Source of the DNA: a virus
Length of the DNA: 64,000 nucleotides
Strand: one strand, 5' to 3'
Virus record (IMG/VR): IMGVR_UViG_3300008267_000054
Span: 52,440 to 116,439 of that record
Positions 59,102 through 64,000 of the stretch are shown in pieces. The notes beneath the pieces were generated by a model. It saw nothing but the letters and a program-made list of their open reading frames with translations. It was not told the origin of the DNA and searched no databases. Numbering within the stretch: position 1 is the first letter of the stretch; each line of letters starts with the position of its first letter. Made by a program: the position numbers and the translations under genes.

Positions 59102-59313
59102 AAAGAGATTGGGTATTCGAACAATACGTTAGAGACCTTTACACAACAAAAATGGAAAGGGAATATTATTTAGAGAGTGGTAGCTTTGTGTTTACAGAGC
59201 ACTATCTAAAGAAGAGAAGTGATTGTTGTGGTAATGGATGTAGACATTGTCCATTTGTACCACGACATATTAAAGGAAATACTGAACTGCAAGATATTTA
59301 TAGAAAAGTCTAA
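59095..59313 (+). CDS. DUF5522-like CCGxGCRHCP protein
   Basis: A 72-residue protein with 'YYLESGSFVFTEHYLKKR' followed by 'CCGNGCRHCPF' (C44, C45, C49, C52). This pattern is that of the small bacterial/phage DUF5522 family, which likely binds a metal. It overlaps dut by 7 nt. No biochemical role is known to me. Confidence 0.78.
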   Translation: MVKRDWVFEQYVRDLYTTKMEREYYLESGSFVFTEHYLKKRSDCCGNGCRHCPFVPRHIKGNTELQDIYRKV

Positions 59314-59329
59314 CTTAAAAATTAAAAAC

Positions 59330-59512
59330 ATGGCAGATTTAAAATCATGGCTCCAATCACGTACCATTTGGTCCGTATTGGTATCAGTTGCTCCATTTCT
59401 TAGCAAGTTAGTAGGATTCGATATCGATGCTACTCTTGCTGATGTTCTAACAATTGCAGGTGCGGTAGGTGCAATCTACTTCCGAGTAACTGCTTCAACT
59501 AAATTGAAGTAA
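59330..59512 (+). CDS. Small membrane protein, holin-like
   Basis: I chose ATG 59330 (60 residues, 'MADLKSWLQSRTIWSVLVSV') over an upstream in-frame start at 59219 that overlaps the previous gene. Two hydrophobic segments are visible, 'IWSVLVSVAPFLSKLVGF' and 'LADVLTIAGAVGAIYFRV', separated by a short acidic loop, ending in a Lys-rich tail. This is the size and topology of small phage holins, but other phage membrane proteins look alike and no endolysin is adjacent. Confidence 0.6.
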   Translation: MADLKSWLQSRTIWSVLVSVAPFLSKLVGFDIDATLADVLTIAGAVGAIYFRVTASTKLK

Positions 59513-59516
59513 AAGT

Positions 59517-61388
59517 ATGACATTAGACGATTTGTTATCGGAGGTATCCTACCGATTACCGAAAGGGTATCCAACAATCGTAAATGGAAAGTTTGTTGAT
59601 AGGGAGGAAGTTCTCCTTATCAACAAATTTTTATTGGAATATGGTTTTAGTGAATTACCAGTGCCGGAAGCAGCAAAAGTTAAAAGTACACCATCCAAAT
59701 TTGAAGAATGGTATAGTAAGCAAAATGAAACATTCATAACTCCATTTATGGAAACTGTACCTTTGGTTGAAGCAATGGTACCAGGAACAGTTACGTTGGA
59801 TGTTATAATTAAAACTGTTGAGGGTAATAAGAACATGGATTGGAAGCCTGAAGCATTAAAAGCTATCAGCGCAGTTAAAAGATTTCAAAATGACCCAGCA
59901 AGTGTTGACTTCATAAACAATAAATACCTAAAGGGCAAGTCTAATATTGGTTCACCTATAGTACAAGAAGGTGTCAACATGAAACAGTTAAATGGCAACA
60001 AGCCAATTGATTCTTTTATACATGGTAAAATAAACGAATTTTATAACTACATTGAAACCGGTGAGGTTAATAAAGTATTTACTGCAGATGTTATCCTTTT
60101 TTGGGGTGTAGATGATCCGTTTGATACGGAAGTACTTGGTGCAGTTGCAGAGAACCTTACAAATCCAAAAATTGTTAAAGATGTGCTTGTAGATCTTGGC
60201 AAAGGTAGACTGATGGCCTGTGTTAGTTTAAAGGCAAGTAGAGGTAGAATTGGTAAAATGACCCAGTACCTATCACGCTACGGTAATGTTGGTGATGATG
60301 TGCAAACTGAGGGTATTGGTGATAGTGTAAAAGCATTGCTCAGCAAATTAGCGCAAACAAAGATTGGACAAACTGTTATAAAGGCTTATAATAAACTTAA
60401 GCAGATGTTTTCATCACTATATGATTCAGTAAAAAATGCTGTATCACCGAGTAGTAAGTCGGTATCAGATTACAATAGTGTGTCAACATCGTTAAAAGAA
60501 CTAAATAAACTTGTAGATGAAGCACCAATTGACGAAGTTGATGGTGATGCTGTTGTGTGTTCTACTTGTATGCAGGCTAGGTTATTAGAAATAAAGCCTT
60601 ATGTTGACAAAGTATTAGAAGGTAACTCATTAGCAACTCTTGAATCAAACCTCAAGACCATAGCAAAAGATGGTTTATTTGTAACAAAATTTACTAATTT
60701 AGAGCCAACTGCTAATGAAATGAAGCAAGGTCATGCTAAATTGAAAAATATTTATACAGCAATAGCGAAAGCAAAACCTGCGCAGGCTGCCGGTAAGGGT
60801 AAATGTGCACCATTAGTTGTTAACGGTAAACCGTTAAAAGTAGCAAGAACTGATCTTAAAAATGTTATTTTTACAAATGGCAATGCAATAGCCTTTGAGT
60901 TGATAACAAACATTATTAATGATGCGTTCAAAGACATAGACATTAATAATCTAAAGGAGAAGAGAGACGCCTTAATAAAATTAGCAGTAACGTTTTCTGC
61001 AGAAATGGTGTTTGGCAAATCGGGAGCGTTACCTTTGGCCAAGTACACTGGTAAAAAGCTTGAAAAGCTAGGCACAAAGCAACAGTACATTGATAAAAAA
61101 TCAAAAAGTGCAAATAATCTCGTTAAAGGTAATACTGATTTACCTGTACTAGCATTAAAAATATACCCATCAGGAGGTAAAAAAGGTGAAACCCCTTACT
61201 ACTTTAATGTGTATTTTTACACTTTATACACAATCGAGGAGCCCAAGCGTAATGAGTACACACCTGAGGATGTTTCATATGCTGTTATTGCATTCAAATG
61301 TAATAGTGGTAGCAAACTAGCATTTGCAGTTGAGGCTGATAAAGAAGTTAATGGTGTAGGCTTGAAAAAGGATTTACAATCAACTTAA
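59517..61388 (+). CDS. Large unknown protein
   Basis: A 623-residue protein not assigned to a family. It begins 'MTLDDLLSEVSYRLPKGYPT' and has a long N-terminal segment resembling a phage-specific 'SYRLPKGYPT' module I have seen without a function. L-S-E at residues 7-9 resembles the leader cleavage motif. A 'CSTCM' pair and basic C-terminal half are visible. No transmembrane segments. Downstream is another leader-bearing unknown gene, so both may be head- or virion-associated. Confidence 0.6.
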   Translation: MTLDDLLSEVSYRLPKGYPTIVNGKFVDREEVLLINKFLLEYGFSELPVPEAAKVKSTPSKFEEWYSKQNETFITPFMETVPLVEAMVPGTVTLDVIIKTVEGNKNMDWKPEALKAISAVKRFQNDPASVDFINNKYLKGKSNIGSPIVQEGVNMKQLNGNKPIDSFIHGKINEFYNYIETGEVNKVFTADVILFWGVDDPFDTEVLGAVAENLTNPKIVKDVLVDLGKGRLMACVSLKASRGRIGKMTQYLSRYGNVGDDVQTEGIGDSVKALLSKLAQTKIGQTVIKAYNKLKQMFSSLYDSVKNAVSPSSKSVSDYNSVSTSLKELNKLVDEAPIDEVDGDAVVCSTCMQARLLEIKPYVDKVLEGNSLATLESNLKTIAKDGLFVTKFTNLEPTANEMKQGHAKLKNIYTAIAKAKPAQAAGKGKCAPLVVNGKPLKVARTDLKNVIFTNGNAIAFELITNIINDAFKDIDINNLKEKRDALIKLAVTFSAEMVFGKSGALPLAKYTGKKLEKLGTKQQYIDKKSKSANNLVKGNTDLPVLALKIYPSGGKKGETPYYFNVYFYTLYTIEEPKRNEYTPEDVSYAVIAFKCNSGSKLAFAVEADKEVNGVGLKKDLQST

Positions 61389-61403
61389 AAAAACATAAAC
61401 AAA

Positions 61404-62183
61404 ATGAACAAACAAGAATTTCGCAAACTAATACGTGAAGAGATTAGAAAAGTGATATCAGAAGTAGGCGGTGCAACAAATACCAATGCTACATACAAAG
61501 TTGATATCATTACATCAGATTTTACACCTGAGGAAGTGAAGGCAGTATCGGGAGATCCTATGATGATTGCAAAAGCTCTGAAAAAAAGGGCTCTTAAAGG
61601 ACTTGAACCTGATGATTTTGATGCAGAGTTTATTAAAGCACACAAGCTTGATAATGACACCTACATTGTTTCAACTGGTGAGGAAACTGCTACTGTTGTT
61701 GGAAAGCCATCATCTAAACTATATGGACAGTTTTGGTCATTGTTACAAAGTGGTGATATGGCTAGAGCAGAGAAGATGTGGTATCAGATGGATAAGGCAT
61801 CTTTGAAAGCACAGGAGATAGATGAGACTACGAGGATGATGAGTGAAGTGGATGTAAATCCAGATCCCAATGATGAGTTTTCAGGCTCTGCTAATTTTGA
61901 CAAATACAAAAACAAAGCTGTCGCTGTACTCTATTCCGAGTATGAAGGTGAATGGATGGATGTAAACCCTGATTGGGACCAAGATTTTGTACCATTTCAA
62001 AACTATCTATATTCAAAATACACAGATGGTAAAGACTTTGTTTTGGGTATTGGTATGGGTGATGATATTTTCAATGCATTAGCAATTCTAAACCCTGCAG
62101 TCGCAAAGGATCCAACTGTAAAAAAGTACATCAAAAAGATAATGTCTTATGGTGGCCTTGAGATAGGTAGGGGTAATCTGTAA
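61404..62183 (+). CDS. Unknown protein with LIREEIRKVISE leader
   Basis: A 259-residue protein starting 'MNKQEFRKLIREEIRKVISE', the second leader type, ending in I-S-E before VGG. The mature-looking region starts with a beta segment ('YKVDIITSDFTPEEVKAVSG') and is acidic overall ('DVNPDPNDEFSGSANFDKY'). No recognised fold. A terminator follows, so this is the last gene of its unit. Confidence 0.62.
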   Translation: MNKQEFRKLIREEIRKVISEVGGATNTNATYKVDIITSDFTPEEVKAVSGDPMMIAKALKKRALKGLEPDDFDAEFIKAHKLDNDTYIVSTGEETATVVGKPSSKLYGQFWSLLQSGDMARAEKMWYQMDKASLKAQEIDETTRMMSEVDVNPDPNDEFSGSANFDKYKNKAVAVLYSEYEGEWMDVNPDWDQDFVPFQNYLYSKYTDGKDFVLGIGMGDDIFNALAILNPAVAKDPTVKKYIKKIMSYGGLEIGRGNL

Positions 62184-62205
62184 TAAAAACAAAAAATAAA
62201 TTTTC

Positions 62206-62234
62206 AAAAAGGCTTGCTTATGTAAGCCTTTTTT
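62206..62234 (+). terminator. Rho-independent terminator
   Basis: Stem AAAAAGGCTT (62206-62215) with AAGCCTTTTT (62224-62233), 8-nt loop and a T run. Confidence 0.9.
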
Positions 62235-62248
62235 AGTATATTTAGGTT

Positions 62249-62719
62249 ATGGGAAAATTTAATTGGTGGAGACGCCATAAGACTAGGACTTTACTTAAAA
62301 GAAAGGATGCCTTCAAAGGACAATCATTTCTATTACAACAAATCCTACACGGAGATTATGAACACTCTGACTACTTGAAACAAGCTAGACAAGAGCTGAA
62401 GTATGCTGATCGTGATAAAATGCAAACAGCAAGTACTTGGATTGCAAGTGAAGACTCCCTAAGACACAAACTAGATGAGATTGATCGCAAATACATAAAG
62501 CGACACAACAAGTTAATGGAAGATTATGATCGAGAAGAGTTCAACATGCTCTTTGGATTGAAATCTAGTCTATTAAAAGAATTCGCTGTTGATGTTTGGG
62601 AAGAATCTTTAGAAAAGGTTGGTGAAGGTGATATAAAAGCCTTATATTATACCTACGCAGAGTTAGCAATTAAAAAAATACGTGAATATGAACAAATATC
62701 AGTCAACGAAACTGTTTGA
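62249..62719 (+). CDS. Conserved hypothetical protein upstream of queD
   Basis: A 156-residue, highly charged helical protein ('QSFLLQQILHGDYEHSDYLK', 'IDRKYIKRHNKLMEDYDREE'). It starts 8 nt after a TATTTAGG (62239-62246) that follows a terminator. Its end overlaps queD by about 32 nt. It may be an accessory of the 7-deazaguanine genes or unrelated; no domain recognised. Confidence 0.62.
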   Translation: MGKFNWWRRHKTRTLLKRKDAFKGQSFLLQQILHGDYEHSDYLKQARQELKYADRDKMQTASTWIASEDSLRHKLDEIDRKYIKRHNKLMEDYDREEFNMLFGLKSSLLKEFAVDVWEESLEKVGEGDIKALYYTYAELAIKKIREYEQISVNETV

Positions 62720-63152
62720 CGGTTACTCTACTTGTTTCCGTCAATGGAAGGCGACAGGCACACACTGTCAGTACTTACATGGCTATGCTATATCCTTTAG
62801 AGTGTGGTTCGAAGGTGAACTAGATCACCGTAATTGGGTATGGGACTTCGGTGGAATGAAGAGAGCCAAAACACAAATTAACGATATGCAACCAAAACAA
62901 TTCTTTGATTGGTTGCTGGATCACACTACGATTATAGCAGAAGATGATCCATATCTAGAACGATTTAGAGAAATGAATGAAGTAGGTATCATTCAATTAA
63001 GAGTGTTACCAGCAACTGGATGTGAACAATTTGCAAAATACTTATATACTATTATAAATGATTTTACCATTACAGAAACTAACGGACGAGTTAAAGTCGT
63101 TAAGGTGGAGGTATACGAACATGAACGTAACGCAGCAAACTATGGAGAATAA
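62688..63152 (+). CDS. queD: QueD-like 6-carboxytetrahydropterin synthase
   Basis: I chose ATG 62688 over GTG 62682. The 154-residue product matches the QueD/PTPS family: 'HCQYLHGYAISF' with the active-site Cys (C27), 'WDFGGMK' (D53), 'LDHT' (H79) and a terminal 'PATGCEQFAKY' with E113. Compared with E. coli QueD, the zinc histidine of the AAH motif is Cys (C16) and the second His of HGH is Tyr (Y33), leaving H31 as the only canonical ligand. Family membership is clear; whether the activity is QueD or another PTPS reaction is less so. QueE follows downstream. Confidence 0.85.
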   Translation: MNKYQSTKLFDGYSTCFRQWKATGTHCQYLHGYAISFRVWFEGELDHRNWVWDFGGMKRAKTQINDMQPKQFFDWLLDHTTIIAEDDPYLERFREMNEVGIIQLRVLPATGCEQFAKYLYTIINDFTITETNGRVKVVKVEVYEHERNAANYGE

Positions 63153-63366
63153 AGAAACAATGTTATCCCTTTATGATTATTTAGGGAAAGCAGCCGGACC
63201 TGAATTAGGTAAAGCAGTATGGAATACTGCAAAAGCACAAAAGATTAAACCTGAAGAAAGAGAAGTATCTACACCAAAATACTCAGGTAAGATTTTAATG
63301 TATCCAAAATCGTTTTTGGATCAGTATTTTGGTAGAAAGAAACAAACTAACGACTTACCATTTTAA
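63121..63366 (+). CDS. Small conserved protein between queD and queE
   Basis: Overlaps the end of queD by 32 nt. I chose ATG 63121 because GGTGGAGG (63104-63111) lies 9 nt upstream; ATG 63142 is the alternative, giving a product that starts closer to the recognisable 'LSLYDYLGKAAGPELGKAVW' stretch. The rest is 'GKILMYPKSFLDQYF', then a basic end. This small domain recurs in phages and Bacteroidetes-like genomes as far as I recall, with no known function. It may assist the pathway. Confidence 0.6.
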   Translation: MNVTQQTMENKETMLSLYDYLGKAAGPELGKAVWNTAKAQKIKPEEREVSTPKYSGKILMYPKSFLDQYFGRKKQTNDLPF

Positions 63367-63368
63367 TT

Positions 63369-64000
63369 ATGAGCGTAATAGACCCAAACAAATTATTAAT
63401 TAGTTCGGACTTCTACTCAGTACAAGGGGAAGGCATCTCATCAGGTGTTCCTTCCTACTTTGTACGTTTAGCAATCTGTAACTTGGCTTGTGGAATGTCC
63501 ACAAAGTTTCTTAACAAGATTAAGAAAGACAATAACCTAGAAGATGGAGAAATCTTTGTAGGTGACCTTCATGCAGAAGGTAAAGCTACTTGGACTTGTG
63601 ATTCTACATCACAATGGGCCATTAGAGGTGAAAACAAAGACTTCCAATACCTAATGGATAGGTGGAATGAGGAGGGTGTGTATGATGACATTCGTACCGG
63701 TCTAGTTCACGTAATTTGGACCGGTGGTGAACCAACTATTGCAGGACATCAGAAAGCAATTGTTGGATTTCACAATTACTTCTCAAACACTGAGCACTAT
63801 AGTAATCGTTGGCATGAATTCTCACCTTACTATGAGATTGAAACCAATGGAACAAATTATATTGAGGATGATTTAATGTCAATTCTTGATCAGATTAACT
63901 GTTCACCTAAACTAGCCAACTCTGGTATGACAATCAAGCAGAGAATTGTACCACATGCTATTGAGCGTATTATGGAACACGACAACTATCAATTCAAGTT
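63369..64000 (+). CDS. queE: QueE-like 7-carboxy-7-deazaguanine synthase, 3' end outside window
   Basis: The radical-SAM enzyme that makes the deazaguanine ring. Starts ATG 63369, 2 nt after the previous stop; 210 codons are in the window. Key features: 'FYSVQGEGISSGVPSYFVRL', the cluster cysteines C37 and C41 ('ICNLACGM'), a long insertion, then 'TWTCDSTSQW' (C77), and 'WTGGEPT' for SAM binding. Canonical QueE has CX3CX2C; here the third cysteine is 36 residues after the second (CX3CX35C), and the residue where it should be is Ser (S44). Activity is therefore plausible with an unusual cluster loop. Paired with queD. Confidence 0.82.
   Translation, partial: MSVIDPNKLLISSDFYSVQGEGISSGVPSYFVRLAICNLACGMSTKFLNKIKKDNNLEDGEIFVGDLHAEGKATWTCDSTSQWAIRGENKDFQYLMDRWNEEGVYDDIRTGLVHVIWTGGEPTIAGHQKAIVGFHNYFSNTEHYSNRWHEFSPYYEIETNGTNYIEDDLMSILDQINCSPKLANSGMTIKQRIVPHAIERIMEHDNYQFK

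Noticed and set aside
59295-59302. TATTTATA at the end of the DUF5522-like gene
   Set aside because: It lies 27 nt before ATG 59330, so it may be functional, but it is fully inside the coding sequence (D-I-Y-R); left as unproven.
60749-60756. TATTTATA inside the 59517 gene
   Set aside because: Lies in the middle of coding sequence with no start codon in context; treated as chance in AT-rich DNA.

Overview
The window is AT-rich and almost entirely coding on the + strand. It is the structural and replication core of a T4-like contractile-tailed phage (Caudoviricetes, myovirus). The portal, prohead protease, scaffold, major capsid, neck, sheath, tube and terminase genes are recognisable by motif and by T4-like order. 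The protein flavour (PhoH, class II ribonucleotide reductase, QueD/QueE, fibres built from 'TGSL' repeats) resembles T4-like phages from marine or freshwater metagenomes. The host cannot be named from this sequence.

Layout. (1) 1-5.6 kb: a nucleotidyltransferase/ligase fusion cut by the window start, then about ten small, tightly overlapping accessory genes, several sharing a short N-terminal leader. (2) 5.6-15.2 kb: head module with terL, portal, two unknown genes, prohead protease, three small leader-bearing proteins, scaffold and major capsid protein, a strong terminator, and one tiny minus-strand gene. (3) 15.2-20.4 kb: PhoH, two fibre-like proteins, and neck/tail completion proteins (gp13-, gp14- and gp15-like). 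(4) 20.5-33.6 kb: adhesin module of at least six fibre/structural proteins with repeats and beta-helix domains, followed by a glycosyltransferase and a methyltransferase. (5) 35.1-50.5 kb: sheath, tube, a tail-assembly gene with a probable +1 frameshift, tape measure, a remarkable 16-residue-repeat baseplate protein, and gp53-like and hub-like proteins. (6) 50.5-56.5 kb: replication and recombination with a compact family-A-like DNA polymerase, gp32, a disrupted UvsX recombinase, a FEN-type 5'-3' nuclease and a gp41-like helicase. (7) 56.5-64 kb: nucleotide metabolism (class II RNR, dUTPase), a holin-like membrane protein, two large unknown proteins, and 7-deazaguanine genes QueD and QueE, the latter cut by the window end.

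The most notable patterns are: a family of proteins with N-terminal leaders ending in [L/I]-x-E, the same signature as the inferred gp23 maturation site, which suggests a set of capsid-targeted, protease-processed proteins; an orientation-specific TATTTATA element just upstream of most transcription-unit starts, often so close that transcripts would be leaderless; a +1 frameshift signature in front of the tape measure gene; an in-place loss of about 40 codons in uvsX; a ten-unit perfect-register 16-residue repeat in a baseplate protein; and non-canonical metal and cluster ligands in QueD and QueE. All functional calls come from reading motifs by eye; no database search was run.
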